Source: an uncultured Duodenibacillus sp. | GTDB taxonomy: Bacteria; Pseudomonadota; Gammaproteobacteria; Burkholderiales; Burkholderiaceae_F | Assembly (NCBI GenBank): GCA_944390715.1 | Contig: CALXQS010000005.1 | Location: 51,635 to 115,634 of the forward strand | Direction: 5' to 3' | Length of the DNA: 64,000 nt | Shown here: one piece after another, positions 20,092-29,581 of the stretch | Layout: the number at the start of each line of letters is the position of its first letter | Position numbering within the stretch: position 1 is the first letter of the stretch | Position numbers and translations under genes: made by a program | Notes under the pieces: generated by a model | The model's input: only the letters and a program-made list of their open reading frames with translations | Told to the model about the DNA's origin: nothing | Database searches by the model: none

Positions 20092-20415
20092 ATGCACATC
20101 ACTGTTGCCGTGATCGACAAAACTTCCTTTGAAGTCAAACTTTTCAAACTTGATGTGCCGCAGGGAACCACTGCGGCAGAGGCTGCAAGGCTGGCGGGCT
20201 TGGATGCAAACAAGATCGACGCCTATGCAGTTTTTGCCCGCAAGATTTCGGCAGATGCGCCATTGAGCGAAGGCGACCGGCTCGATATCGGCACTGCCCT
20301 TTTGATTGATCCGATGGCTGCTCGTCGACTCAGAGCGCAGCACAAATCTCAGCAACCGGCGCCCCGACCTCGGCACGGCGGCAAGCACCAACTCATCAAG
20401 CCGCTTGACGTTTAG
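20092..20415 (+). CDS. rnfH: RnfH family protein (beta-grasp, UPF0125)
   Basis: Small ubiquitin-like fold protein of unknown exact role, usually found beside ratA or rnf genes. The 107 residues begin with ITVAVIDKTSFEVKLFKLDV and contain the VPQGTTAAEAARLAGL and GDRLDIGTALLIDPMAARRLRA stretches typical of the family. The start is the ATG at 20092. In many betaproteobacteria rnfH sits directly upstream of guaB, as here. Confidence 0.9.
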   Translation: MHITVAVIDKTSFEVKLFKLDVPQGTTAAEAARLAGLDANKIDAYAVFARKISADAPLSEGDRLDIGTALLIDPMAARRLRAQHKSQQPAPRPRHGGKHQLIKPLDV

Positions 20416-20572
20416 CGGTTATTGCTTGCCGCATGAAAGAAAAATTAAGGGATTTCCCTATAGGCTAACACAAGACATCAATTTCAGGCGTTAGAATTAA
20501 ACGTTAACCGAGAGCACGCCGATGCAATGTCGGACAGCTTGTTCTGTTTTTTTTTTGCCCGAGGTTAACAAC

Positions 20573-22039
20573 ATGCGACTCCTACAGAAGGCCCTCACCT
20601 TCGACGATGTTCTGCTCGTCCCTGCCTACTCTGAAGTTCTCCCACGCGACGTCATTCTTTCCACCAAGCTCACGCGTGAAATCACGATCAACATTCCGAT
20701 GATTTCTGCCGCCATGGACACGGTGAGCGAAAGCAATCTTGCCATTGCCATGGCTCAGGAAGGCGGCGTCGGCATCATCCACAAGAACATGACCGCCCAG
20801 CAGCAGGCAGCTGAAGTGGCCAAGGTCAAGCGCCATGAATCGGGCGTCGTCAGCGATCCGATCACAGTTGGCCCCGACATGCTCGTCGGCGACGTGATCC
20901 GCATGTGTCAGGAACACCGCATCAGCGGCGTGCCTGTTGTCGAAGGCCGCCGCGTGCTCGGCATGGTCACCAACCGCGACCTGCGCTTTGAGTCCCGCAT
21001 GGAAGCCCCCGTACGTGAAATCATGACGCCGCGCGAACGTCTGGTCACCGTGCAGGAGGGCGCCACGCTCGAAGAAGCCAAGCGTCTAATGCATGAAAAC
21101 CGCCTGGAGCGCGTGCTTGTTGTCGACCGCGACTTTAATCTCTCGGGCCTCATCACGGTCAAGGACATCGTCAAGGCAACCGAGCATCCTTTTGCAGCCA
21201 AGGACAAAGACGGCAAGCTTTTGGCCGGCGCCTCGATCGGCGTGGGCGCGGGCACTGAAGAGCGCATTGAGCTGCTCGTTGAAGCCGGCGTCGACGTCGT
21301 CGTCGTCGATACGGCTCACGGCCACAGCAAGGGCGTTCTTGACCGCGTGGCATGGGTCAAGAAGAACTACCCCAACCTGCAGGTCATTGGCGGCAACATC
21401 GCCACGGGCGCAGCTGCTCGCGCACTGGTTGACCATGGCGCCGACGCCGTCAAGGTCGGCATTGGTCCGGGCTCGATCTGCACGACGCGCATCGTCGCCG
21501 GCGTGGGCGTTCCTCAGATTTCCGCAATCAGCAACGTTGCCGAAGCTCTCGAGGGCACCGGCGTTCCGCTCATTGCCGACGGCGGCATCCGCTTCTCGGG
21601 CGACATTGCCAAGGCCATCGCCGCAGGCGCCAACTGCGTCATGATGGGCGGCATGCTTGCCGGCACTGAAGAAGCTCCGGGCGAAGTGATTCTCTACCAG
21701 GGCCGCTCCTACAAGGCTTATCGCGGCATGGGATCTCTCGGCGCCATGTTCAAGGGCTCGGCCGACCGCTACTTCCAGGACAACAACTCGGGCAATCTCG
21801 ACAAGCTCGTTCCTGAAGGCATTGAAGGCATGGTGCCCTTCAAGGGCTCTGTCGTGACCATCCTCTATCAGATGGCCGGCGGTCTGCGCTCCTCCATGGG
21901 CTACTGCGGCTGCAAGACGATCGATGAGATGCGCTCGCGTGCCGAGTTCGTTGAAATCACGGCTGCCGGCTGGCGTGAAAGCCACGTCCACGACGTGAAG
22001 ATCACCAAGGAAGCCCCGAACTACCGTCAGGAAAACTAA
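20573..22039 (+). CDS. guaB: IMP dehydrogenase
   Basis: Oxidises IMP to XMP with NAD, the committed step to GMP. I start at the ATG at 20573, with GAGG ten bases upstream, giving 488 residues. A pair of CBS domains lies at about 90-205 inside the TIM barrel. The active-site loop GPGSICTTR with the catalytic Cys is near 299-307. The upstream gap holds a TTAGAAT box at about 20490 as a -10 candidate. guaA follows, after a terminator. Confidence 0.97.
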   Translation: MRLLQKALTFDDVLLVPAYSEVLPRDVILSTKLTREITINIPMISAAMDTVSESNLAIAMAQEGGVGIIHKNMTAQQQAAEVAKVKRHESGVVSDPITVGPDMLVGDVIRMCQEHRISGVPVVEGRRVLGMVTNRDLRFESRMEAPVREIMTPRERLVTVQEGATLEEAKRLMHENRLERVLVVDRDFNLSGLITVKDIVKATEHPFAAKDKDGKLLAGASIGVGAGTEERIELLVEAGVDVVVVDTAHGHSKGVLDRVAWVKKNYPNLQVIGGNIATGAAARALVDHGADAVKVGIGPGSICTTRIVAGVGVPQISAISNVAEALEGTGVPLIADGGIRFSGDIAKAIAAGANCVMMGGMLAGTEEAPGEVILYQGRSYKAYRGMGSLGAMFKGSADRYFQDNNSGNLDKLVPEGIEGMVPFKGSVVTILYQMAGGLRSSMGYCGCKTIDEMRSRAEFVEITAAGWRESHVHDVKITKEAPNYRQEN

Positions 22040-22058
22040 TAGCCCATCGGCTAAAATG

Positions 22059-22088
22059 GCGGCGCGCGGTCAAGCGCGCCGCTTTTTT
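22059..22088 (+). terminator. intrinsic terminator between guaB and guaA
   Basis: A perfect 9-bp all-GC stem (22059-22067 with 22074-22082) is followed by six T. It lies 33 bp before guaA, so it probably attenuates guaA expression from the guaB promoter rather than fully separating the genes. Confidence 0.85.
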
Positions 22089-22121
22089 CTTTTTTATCTA
22101 CATTCCCCACTGTCAACATTC

Positions 22122-23687
22122 ATGTCACACGATCGAATTCTCATTCTCGACTTCGGCAGTCAAGTCACGCAGCTCATCGCCCGCCGCGTCCGCGAAGCTC
22201 ATGTCTACTGCGAAGTGCACGCCAACGATGTCTCAGCAGAGTTCATCAAGGAATTCAACCCGAAGGGAATCATTTTGTCGGGCTCGCACATGAGCGCCTA
22301 CGAAGAATCCACCGACCAGGTCAGCCCCGCTGTTTTCAACGCCGGCGTTCCTGTGCTCGGCATCTGCTACGGCATGCAGACCATGGCTCAGCAGCTTGGC
22401 GGCAAGGTTGAAAGCGGCGCCAAGAGAGAGTTCGGTTATGCGGAAGTGCGCGCACGCAACCACACGCAGCTTCTCGAAGGAATCGAAGATTTCAAAGGCG
22501 CCGAAGGCGAAGGCATGTTGAAGGTCTGGATGAGCCACGGCGACAAAGTCTCCGTTTTGCCTGAGGGCTTTAAAGTCATGTGCTCGACGCCGTCGTGCCC
22601 GATTGCCGGCATGGCCGACGAAACCCGTCACTTTTACGGCGTGCAGTTTCACCCTGAAGTGACGCACACCGTGCAGGGCCGCCGCATTCTTGAACGCTTC
22701 GTGCTCGACATCTGCAAGGCCAAGGCCGACTGGGTGATGGGCGACTACATTGCTGAGGCTGTTGCCTCGATCCGCGCTCAGGTCGGCGACGATGAAGTGA
22801 TTCTGGGACTCTCGGGCGGCGTGGACAGCTCGGTTGCCGCCGCGCTCATTCATCGAGCCATCGGCGACAAGCTCACGTGCGTGTTCGTCGACAATGGTCT
22901 TTTGCGCTTGAATGAACGTGAGCAGGTTCGTGAAACCTTCGAAAAGAACATGGGCATGAAGCTCATCGTCGTCGACGCCGTCGATCGCTTCATGGGCGAA
23001 CTCGCAGGCGTTACCGACCCCGAGCAAAAGCGAAAGATCATCGGCCGCGAATTCGTCAATGTCTTTCAAGCCGAAGCCGAAAAGCTTACGAGCGCCAAGT
23101 GGCTTGCTCAGGGCACGATCTATCCCGACGTCATTGAATCGGCTGGAGCAAAGACCAAGAAAGCCAAGACCATCAAAAGCCACCACAACGTGGGCGGCCT
23201 GCCCGATACGCTGCACCTGAAGCTGCTTGAGCCTCTGCGCTCGCTCTTTAAGGACGAAGTGCGCGAGCTTGGCATTGAACTCGGGCTTCCTGCAGAAATG
23301 GTCTATCGGCATCCCTTCCCGGGTCCCGGACTGGGCGTCCGCATTCTGGGCGAAGTCAAACGCGAGTATGCCGACTTGCTGCGCCAGGCCGATGCCATCT
23401 TTATTGAAGAACTGCGCAAAGCAGGCTGGTACGACAAGGTCAGCCAAGCCTTTGTGGTGTTTTTGCCCGTCAAGAGCGTGGGCGTCATGGGCGATGGCCG
23501 CACCTACGACTGGGTCGTGAGCCTGCGTTCGGTTGAAACAAGCGACTTCATGACGGCCAAGTGGTCTGAGCTTCCCTATTCGCTTCTGAGCACGGTTTCA
23601 AACCGCATCATCAATGAAGTAAAGGGCATTAACCGCGTCGTCTACGACGTCTCCGGCAAGCCGCCGGCCACGATTGAATGGGAATAA
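22122..23687 (+). CDS. guaA: GMP synthase (glutamine-hydrolysing)
   Basis: Aminates XMP to GMP using glutamine. The start is the ATG at 22122 (521 residues); the longer open frame runs through the terminator and is not used. Residues 1-195 are the class I amidotransferase with LGICYGMQ (catalytic Cys near 83). The ATP pyrophosphatase domain follows with [13 protein letters not shown] near 229, then the dimerisation domain with [15 protein letters not shown]. It pairs with guaB. Confidence 0.97.
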   Translation: MSHDRILILDFGSQVTQLIARRVREAHVYCEVHANDVSAEFIKEFNPKGIILSGSHMSAYEESTDQVSPAVFNAGVPVLGICYGMQTMAQQLGGKVESGAKREFGYAEVRARNHTQLLEGIEDFKGAEGEGMLKVWMSHGDKVSVLPEGFKVMCSTPSCPIAGMADETRHFYGVQFHPEVTHTVQGRRILERFVLDICKAKADWVMGDYIAEAVASIRAQVGDDEVILGLSGGVDSSVAAALIHRAIGDKLTCVFVDNGLLRLNEREQVRETFEKNMGMKLIVVDAVDRFMGELAGVTDPEQKRKIIGREFVNVFQAEAEKLTSAKWLAQGTIYPDVIESAGAKTKKAKTIKSHHNVGGLPDTLHLKLLEPLRSLFKDEVRELGIELGLPAEMVYRHPFPGPGLGVRILGEVKREYADLLRQADAIFIEELRKAGWYDKVSQAFVVFLPVKSVGVMGDGRTYDWVVSLRSVETSDFMTAKWSELPYSLLSTVSNRIINEVKGINRVVYDVSGKPPATIEWE

Positions 23688-23714
23688 TCGGCATCCCTCT
23701 TTGATGTTCCTTTG

Positions 23715-23757
23715 AAAGCCCGGTCGGACGGTTTGCTTGCTGTCGACTGGGCTTTTT
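23715..23757 (+). terminator. terminator after guaA
   Basis: A 12-bp stem with one G.T pair (23715-23726 with 23744-23755) is followed by a T tract. It isolates guaA from the MarR unit. Confidence 0.75.
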
Positions 23758-23807
23758 CTTGCCGCCAGGCAGTGAAGTGCTGAAATTTTTCACAAAAGAA
23801 TTTGTTG

Positions 23808-23836
23808 TTGACGATAGTTAGATGTCTAACTAAAAT
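23808..23836 (+). promoter_or_regulatory. promoter of the marR-cupin operon
   Basis: TTGACG (23808-23813), exactly 17 bp, then TAAAAT (23831-23836), each with five of six consensus bases. It lies about 45 bp before the MarR start codon. Confidence 0.85.
23815..23832 (+). promoter_or_regulatory. palindromic MarR-type operator inside the promoter
   Basis: TAGTTAGA-TG-TCTAACTA is a perfect 8-bp inverted repeat with a 2-bp centre. It fills the spacer between -35 and -10 and covers the first two bases of the -10. The 18-bp size and place are typical of MarR-family operators, so autorepression is the natural reading. Confidence 0.8.
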
Positions 23837-23882
23837 ACGGGGGCAGATCCTCGCATCTGCATTCATCAAGGAAAAGAAGGCT

Positions 23883-24329
23883 ATGTCCACAATTTCGACT
23901 GCCGGCCACTACCGCATTGCAAGCAGCAGCGCACGCACCGCTTTGCTTTTTCGCAAGTTCATTGAACAGCGCATGCTCATGGCCGGCATCAAAGACATCG
24001 TCCCCGCTCACGGCGACGTGCTTGCCATATTGTTTCAACGCGGGCGCGCCAGCATGAGCGAACTGGCGCAGCAAAGCGGACGCACCAAGGCAACGACGAC
24101 GGTTCTGATCGACAAGCTCGTCAAAACAGGCTATGCCAAACGGTGCGTCAACGCGACTGACGCTCGTTCGACTCTCATAGAGCTCACTGACAAAGGCCGT
24201 TCGCTTGAACCTCTTTTTGAAGTGATTTCCTGCGCCATGGACGACATGATCGAGCAAACCCTGGGAAAAGAAAAAGCCGATGCTCTGCAGGATGCGCTCG
24301 CAAGGCTCATCGTCGCCTTCAGCCGCTGA
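23883..24329 (+). CDS. MarR family transcriptional regulator
   Basis: Winged-helix repressor, 148 residues, probably a dimer. The ATG at 23883 follows an AAGGAAAAGAAGG purine run. ASMSELAQQSGRTKATTTVLID (about 58-79) is the recognition-helix region and TDARSTLIELTDKGRSL the wing. It sits first in a two-gene unit with a cupin gene, behind its own palindromic operator. The ligand is unknown. Confidence 0.93.
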   Translation: MSTISTAGHYRIASSSARTALLFRKFIEQRMLMAGIKDIVPAHGDVLAILFQRGRASMSELAQQSGRTKATTTVLIDKLVKTGYAKRCVNATDARSTLIELTDKGRSLEPLFEVISCAMDDMIEQTLGKEKADALQDALARLIVAFSR

Positions 24330-24387
24330 TTTTTTATGCAGTCAACTCAAATGCTGTTTTGACCGCTTGACAATAAGGAGATGAAAA

Positions 24388-24768
24388 ATGACTGAAAACT
24401 TTAAAAAAATTGCCGCTCCCGCAGATGCTCCGCGCTTTGAACTGCATGACGCGCTGCAGCTCACCGGATGCGAGCTGAGCATCAATCGCCTTGCAGCCGG
24501 CGCTGCAGTTCCCTTCGTGCATGCGCACAAGGCCAACGAGGAGCTCTACGGTGTTCTGGAAGGCGCCGGCGAAATCTACATTGACGGCAAGATTGAAAAG
24601 ATTGCCGCCGGCGACTGGTTTGTTGTTCGTCCTGCCGGACACAGAGCCATTCGCGCGCTTGCCGACTCAGGCATAACCTTTATCTGCATCCAGACAAAGG
24701 CTGGAAGCCTTGAGGGCTTTACGATGGGCGACGGAATCATGTGCGAAGACAAAGCTCCTTGGCATTAA
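24388..24768 (+). CDS. small cupin-domain protein
   Basis: A single-domain cupin of 126 residues. The metal motif region reads VPFVHAHKANEELYGVLEGAGE (residues about 41-62) with His45, His47 and Glu51 or Glu52 in ligand positions, and a second motif region around GDWFVVRPAGHRAIR. Most likely binds a metal, and acts on or senses a small molecule. The ATG at 24388 has GGAG eight bases before it. It lies 58 bp behind the MarR gene and shares its promoter, so its substrate may be related to the MarR inducer. Confidence 0.88.
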   Translation: MTENFKKIAAPADAPRFELHDALQLTGCELSINRLAAGAAVPFVHAHKANEELYGVLEGAGEIYIDGKIEKIAAGDWFVVRPAGHRAIRALADSGITFICIQTKAGSLEGFTMGDGIMCEDKAPWH

Positions 24769-24780
24769 CCGCAAGCCTTA

Positions 24781-24823
24781 AAAAAAACGGATGCCTGCGT
24801 CAAAAAGCGGCATCCGTTTTTTT
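24781..24823. terminator. bidirectional terminator after the cupin gene
   Basis: A perfect 15-bp stem (24781-24795 with 24809-24823) has seven A at one foot and seven T at the other. It serves the marR-cupin unit and the convergent symporter gene. Confidence 0.9.
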
Positions 24824-24849
24824 AGCTGCGAGAAGATTTTCAACCGTCT

Positions 24850-26130
24850 CTACGCACTGCCGTCCTTGCCGTAGATGTCGCGGTTGACGAGCACGGCCAC
24901 ATTGCTGTCGCTCCAGACATTGAGCGTCGTTTCAATGGCATCAATCACTGCATAGAAGGGCAGAATCACGCCCATGAGCAGAATCGGCACGTTCATGCTT
25001 GCCAACAGGCTTGCTGACAGGAAGAAGCACCCCATGGGAACGCCGGCATTGCCGATGGCGGCAATCGTCGAAATGACGATCCACAGCAAAAGCGTGCCCA
25101 CGGTGATGTCGGCACCGGCATTTTGCATCAAGTAAACCACGGTAATGAGAATGAAGGCTGCGCAGCCGTTCATGTTGATCGTGGTGCAGATCGGCAGCAC
25201 GAAGCGCGAGACCGGATGCTTGACTCCAAGGTTGTTCTCAGCGCAAGACATCGTCACCGGCAGCGTGCCGGCAGAAGACTTCGAGAAAAATGCAACGGTC
25301 AGAGCCGGCAGCATGCCCTTGGCGACACGCAGCGGATTAAGCCCGCGGATAAGGAGCACGGCAGGCAGAATCACGAGCATCTGCACGAAGTTGGCCGTGA
25401 GCACGGTGGCCAGATACACGCCCAAGCCGCCCAAGGCAACGCCGCTGGCCATCTGCATGGCAAGCACGGTGAAAAAGCCGAAGATGCCGATGGGCAGAAT
25501 CTTGATGATCCAGGTCACGATCGTGAAAAGAACCGATTGGATGCCGGAAAAGAACGTAATGAGCAGATCCTGCTGCTTGCTGCCAAGCGGCAGCTTGGCA
25601 ATGGCGATGCCGACGGCAGCGGCAATCAAAAGCACCGAAAGAACATTGGCCGAAAGAAACGGCGCAATGACGTTGTCCGGAATCACCGATTCAACATACT
25701 TAAAGTAGCTGTGTCCCTTGATGTTGCTCAAGGCATCGGTCTGCACCTGCTGACCGGTCATCGAGACATTGGCAGGCGAAAAGACTTCAAAAAGAACTGC
25801 CGCCAGGCTCGCTGCCAGTATTGTCGTCAGCAGCGTATAAAAAATCGTGTGCTTGAAGATTTTCCCCGATTCTGCCGAGCGGCTGATCGTTGCAAGCGTC
25901 GAAATAATCGACACCGCGATGATGGGAATCGCTATGAACCTGAAGAGACGAATGAAGACGTTGGAGATGAACTCTCCGGCCGACTGCCAGAATTCGGAGC
26001 CCCAAAAGCCGTTGACCAGGCCCAGCACGATGGCAACTAGGTAGCAAAAAGCCAGAATGATCTGTTCGCGCTTTTGCTGAGGACTCATCGCCGGACGCTT
26101 GACGATGGAATCTGATTTTTGATCTGCCAT
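24850..26130 (-). CDS. dicarboxylate/amino acid:cation symporter family protein (SLC1-type)
   Basis: Inner-membrane sodium- or proton-coupled carrier of the DAACS family, 426 residues from the ATG at 26130 (a further upstream start is possible but has no clear ribosome site). Eight membrane segments and two re-entrant loops are expected. The HP1 loop reads FSKSSAGTLPVT, the TM7 motif reads NMNGCA where the dicarboxylate carriers have NMDGT, and the TM8 segment reads IDAIETTLNVWSD. In that segment, Glu occupies the place of the Arg that binds the acidic side chain in GltPh. A substrate other than glutamate or aspartate is therefore likely. It stands alone, convergent with the cupin gene. Confidence 0.85.
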   Translation of the reverse strand: MADQKSDSIVKRPAMSPQQKREQIILAFCYLVAIVLGLVNGFWGSEFWQSAGEFISNVFIRLFRFIAIPIIAVSIISTLATISRSAESGKIFKHTIFYTLLTTILAASLAAVLFEVFSPANVSMTGQQVQTDALSNIKGHSYFKYVESVIPDNVIAPFLSANVLSVLLIAAAVGIAIAKLPLGSKQQDLLITFFSGIQSVLFTIVTWIIKILPIGIFGFFTVLAMQMASGVALGGLGVYLATVLTANFVQMLVILPAVLLIRGLNPLRVAKGMLPALTVAFFSKSSAGTLPVTMSCAENNLGVKHPVSRFVLPICTTINMNGCAAFILITVVYLMQNAGADITVGTLLLWIVISTIAAIGNAGVPMGCFFLSASLLASMNVPILLMGVILPFYAVIDAIETTLNVWSDSNVAVLVNRDIYGKDGSA

Positions 26131-26433
26131 TTCGCAAAATCCCTTTGCTTTTGTTTTTTGTTCGTGCACGCGCTTTTTCAGAAGAAGCCTTTTGAAAAAA
26201 CGTCCCGAGAAGCGTCAGCGTACACGCTTTGCCGCCGCTTTGGCAAACAGCCCGCAGCAAAAGAAAGATTTTCCTTCAAATCTAAGGACAAAAACCTAAG
26301 CCGATAGGCGTACGCGAAGGTGCGTTAGAATTCTTGTTGGTGTTTCTTAAAAAAAGACCCTCACACCGACACCCGCACAAACACAAACCTGGCGGGCCGC
26401 CCCTCGGCGCTCCGTGAAACAAAAATACAAGAG
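26131..26433. other. divergent intergenic region symporter/putP
   Basis: About 303 bp without a supportable gene. A GCGTTAGAATT box at about 26322-26332 is the best putP -10 candidate, and the same 11-mer GCGTTAGAATT occurs before guaB. No good -35 is seen for either. Confidence 0.4.
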
Positions 26434-27915
26434 ATGTTCAGCAATCCCACCGCCGTCACATTCTGCGGCTATTTACTGCTCATGATTGCGCTCGGCTTTT
26501 TTGCCTGGCGCTATACCAGAAACTTCAACGACTACATTCTGGGCGGCCGTTCGCTCGGCAGCATCGTAACCGCCCTCTCGGTAGGCGCCTCCGACATGAG
26601 CGGCTGGCTTCTGATGGGACTGCCGGGCGCAGTGTTTCTCTCGGGCATCTCCGAGAGCTGGATTGCCATCGGGCTTACCATCGGCACGTACTTCAACTGG
26701 AAGCTCGTTGCAGGCCGCCTGCGCGTGTACACGGAAGTCTCGCACAACGCTTTGACGCTGCCCGACTTCTTTACTCACCGATTTAAGGACGACACCAAGC
26801 TGCTGCGCATCATTGCTGCCGTCGTCATTTTGATCTTCTTTACGATTTACTGCGCCAGCGGCATCGTCGCCAGCGCCCGGCTTTTTGAAAACACCTTCAA
26901 CATGGACTACGGCACGGCCATCTGGATCGGCGCCGCAGCCACCATCATCTACGTCTACATCGGCGGCTTTCTTGCCGTCAGCTGGACCGACACCATTCAG
27001 GCCAGCTTGATGTGCGTTGCGCTTGTCGTAACGCCCATCGTGGTAATGAATGATCTGGGCGGCTTTACGGCCACGGTCGACAAAGTGGCCGCGATCAACC
27101 CCGATATGGTCCGCATGGTCACGCACCAGACCTTCATCGGCATCTTGAGCCTCGTGGCCTGGGGTTTGGGCTACTTCGGGCAACCGCACATTTTAGTGCG
27201 CTTCATGGCTGCAAAATCAATCAAGGTCATTCCCAACGCCTGCCGCATTTCCATTCTCTGGATGCTCTTTTGCCTGGGCGGCGCCGTGAGCGTGGGCTTT
27301 TTCGGCGCGGCATACTTCTCTGCGCATCCTGACCAGGCAGCCTTGGTGACGCAAAATCACGAGCGCGTCTTCATTGTGCTCTCGCAGCTTTTGTTTAATC
27401 CGTGGATCGGCGGCATTCTGATGTCGGCTATTCTTGCCGCCGTCATGTCGACGCTCTCCTGCCAGCTCTTGGTATGCTCGTCGACCTTGACCGAAGACTT
27501 CTACCGCAGCTTCATACGCCCCCACGCGAGCCAAAAAGAACTGCTGTGGTTCGGTCGCTCGATGGTGCTTGCCGTCTCGCTCATCTCGATCATCATGGCC
27601 ATGGACCCCGAAAGCCTCGTGCTCTCACTTGTGAGCTACGCGTGGGCAGGGTTTGGCGCAGCCTTCGGGCCTGTCATCATCATGGGCTTGTGGTGGAAGC
27701 GCATGAACCGTCAAGGCGCGCTTGCAGGCATGATTACCGGAGCAGCGACCGTGCTGATCTGGCATCAGTTCGCTTGGTTCGGCCTCTATGAAATCGTCCC
27801 CGGCTTTGTCCTGGGCATTGTCGCCATCGTCGTGGCGAGCCTGCTCACCAAGGAACCAGACGAAGAAATGCGCAAGACGTTCGACGAGGTCGTCGCAGCA
27901 GTGCGGGCACGCTAA
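26434..27915 (+). CDS. putP: sodium/proline symporter
   Basis: Sodium solute symporter family member with about 13 membrane segments, 493 residues. Typical PutP stretches are YILGGRSLGSIVTALSVGASDMSGWLLMGLPG (read as the region 31-62) and GYFGQPHILVRFMAAKS near 248. The protein probably imports proline as nutrient or osmolyte. The start is the ATG at 26434. No putA is seen nearby. Confidence 0.93.
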   Translation: MFSNPTAVTFCGYLLLMIALGFFAWRYTRNFNDYILGGRSLGSIVTALSVGASDMSGWLLMGLPGAVFLSGISESWIAIGLTIGTYFNWKLVAGRLRVYTEVSHNALTLPDFFTHRFKDDTKLLRIIAAVVILIFFTIYCASGIVASARLFENTFNMDYGTAIWIGAAATIIYVYIGGFLAVSWTDTIQASLMCVALVVTPIVVMNDLGGFTATVDKVAAINPDMVRMVTHQTFIGILSLVAWGLGYFGQPHILVRFMAAKSIKVIPNACRISILWMLFCLGGAVSVGFFGAAYFSAHPDQAALVTQNHERVFIVLSQLLFNPWIGGILMSAILAAVMSTLSCQLLVCSSTLTEDFYRSFIRPHASQKELLWFGRSMVLAVSLISIIMAMDPESLVLSLVSYAWAGFGAAFGPVIIMGLWWKRMNRQGALAGMITGAATVLIWHQFAWFGLYEIVPGFVLGIVAIVVASLLTKEPDEEMRKTFDEVVAAVRAR

Positions 27916-27916
27916 G

Positions 27917-27975
27917 GCACCCGGCATTGCTTGATTTTCGCCCGGGTGCAGCGGCATCCGGGCTTTTGCTTTTTG
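27917..27975 (+). terminator. terminator after putP with two alternative hairpins
   Basis: GCACCCGG (27917-27924) pairs perfectly with CCGGGTGC (27942-27949), and the overlapping GCCCGG (27940-27945) pairs with CCGGGC (27958-27963), which is followed by TTTTGCTTTTTG. The two stems exclude each other. The second is the terminator. Confidence 0.65.
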
Positions 27976-27994
27976 TTGTTTGCTATTTTTTGCC

Positions 27995-29188
27995 ATGACT
28001 TACTGCGAGCTTTCCCAAATTCCTCTGAGCACGGTCGCCTCAACTCCTTCTGAATCCATTTTGAAGAAGCTGCTGACGCTTTCGGCTCACGCCGACATCA
28101 CGAGCTTTGCTGTCGGCCTGCCCAGTCCTGACGGTTTTCCTGTTGAAGCCGTTGCAAAGGCAACGCAGGAAGTTCTGAAGCAGGAAGGCCGCCGCGCGCT
28201 TCAGTATTCCGTGACCGAAGGGGAGCCTGAATTGCGCGAAGCCATTGCAGAATTTGAAACATCGCGCGGCACGCCGACGCGGCCGGAGGAAGTTCAGATC
28301 GTTACGGGCTCGCAGCAGGCGCTTGACTTGGTCGCGCGAGTTTTTCTTGATCCGGGCGACCGGGTTCTGGTCGAAAACCCATCCTATCTTGGAGCGCTTG
28401 GAGCCTTTCGGCTGCGTCGACCCACATTTGATTTTTTGCCCAGCGACGATCAAGGACTCAACCCTGCAGCCATGACCGAATCCTGTCGAGGCGCCAAATT
28501 CGCCTACGTCATGCCGACATTCAACAACCCGACGGGGCTCACAATTTCGCTTGAACGTCGCAAAAAGCTCATTGAAAAGGCCGATGAGCTCGGACTTTGG
28601 ATTATTGAAGACGACCCCTACGGCGAATTGTGGTACGAAAAGCAGCCTCCGCAGACAATCCGATCCTTAAAGCCTGACAACACGCTGCGGCTCGGCACGC
28701 TCTCGAAGATTCTCTCGCCGGGCATGCGTTTGGGCTACATCTGCGGCAACCCGGCACTTCTTGACGCGATTGCTGAACTCAAGCAGTCCGTCGACATGCA
28801 CACGCCGACCATCACGCAGCTTGTCGCCGCACGACTCTTGAAGTCCGGACAAATCGAAGAGCACTTGCCGAAAGTGCGCAAAATCTACCGCGAGCGCGGC
28901 ACCTGCATGCTCGAGTGCCTGGAGAAGTACATGCCCAAAGACAGCGGCATTTCCTGGACCAAGGTCGAAGGCGGGATGTTCATCTGGGTCACGCTGCCGG
29001 AGACGATCGACACAACGGCCATGATGCAGGAAGCCGTTGCCGCCAAAGTCTCCTATGTGCCGGGGCAAGCTTGTTATGCGCTAAGCAACAAGCGCCACCA
29101 CATGCGCATGTCTTTCGTCACGGTTCCCGAGCAGCGCATAGATGCAGGCATCCGCACGCTGGCGGGCATCATCAAACGGCATTTGTAG
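27995..29188 (+). CDS. PLP-dependent aminotransferase, fold type I (2-aminoadipate/aromatic-type)
   Basis: Class I/II aminotransferase of 397 residues from the ATG at 27995. The GxPxPDxFP start region, the TGSQQALDLVARVFLDPGDRVLVENPSY stretch (about 104-131) and the PLP lysine in TLSK (Lys238) followed by SPGMRLGY place it with the LysN/MocR-like aminotransferases. The amino donor and acceptor cannot be told from sequence. It lacks the DNA-binding domain of MocR regulators. The gene is flanked by terminators, so it is monocistronic. Confidence 0.88.
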   Translation: MTYCELSQIPLSTVASTPSESILKKLLTLSAHADITSFAVGLPSPDGFPVEAVAKATQEVLKQEGRRALQYSVTEGEPELREAIAEFETSRGTPTRPEEVQIVTGSQQALDLVARVFLDPGDRVLVENPSYLGALGAFRLRRPTFDFLPSDDQGLNPAAMTESCRGAKFAYVMPTFNNPTGLTISLERRKKLIEKADELGLWIIEDDPYGELWYEKQPPQTIRSLKPDNTLRLGTLSKILSPGMRLGYICGNPALLDAIAELKQSVDMHTPTITQLVAARLLKSGQIEEHLPKVRKIYRERGTCMLECLEKYMPKDSGISWTKVEGGMFIWVTLPETIDTTAMMQEAVAAKVSYVPGQACYALSNKRHHMRMSFVTVPEQRIDAGIRTLAGIIKRHL

Positions 29189-29581
29189 CTGATTCTTGCC
29201 GTCACGGCGGCTTTGCCCAGAATCCCGGCAGCAAGGCGCTTTTTTAAGCGCCTTGCGCACTTTTTGCCGTCCGGAGGTATCATTTTCCGGTTGACGTTCT
29301 AGTCGATCGCTGATCAACTCCGCGCTTCTTACCAAGAGGCGCGGCTTGACCTCGAACAACGGCTGGCTGCGCCTGTCTTGGGAGCACATCGGTTACCATC
29401 CGCAGCCCCATGCGCTGCAGCCTCGCTTTAGGCACCCAAAAAGAGCCTTCGCTGAAGAACGAGCGGCTGAAAGCCTTGCGGCTTTCAAACAAGGGAATTT
29501 TCAACAGATTCGGCTTTTTGGGCTGAATCGACGACATCTGCCGCTGCGCAAGCAGACAAGCGGATTTTCGGAGCAACAAAA
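29189..29581 (+). other. intergenic region upstream of ilvE
   Basis: About 390 bp. The first part holds the aminotransferase terminator. The rest (29270-29580) has no gene I can support; an in-frame reading through it into ilvE has no ribosome site. It contains a short hairpin GAAAGCC-TTGC-GGCTTTC at about 29469-29486. No branched-chain leader peptide or T-box is visible. Confidence 0.5.
29231..29265 (+). terminator. terminator after the aminotransferase gene
   Basis: A perfect 11-bp stem GCAAGGCGCTT/AAGCGCCTTGC (29231-29241 with 29246-29256) around a TTTT loop, then five T at 29261-29265. Confidence 0.75.

Noticed and set aside
22233..23447. 404-codon frame antisense to guaA, and similar long antisense frames under argH, guaB, purD and ilvE
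   Set aside because: All lie wholly inside strongly recognised genes, in the frame that high third-position GC leaves open; the translations look compositionally biased.
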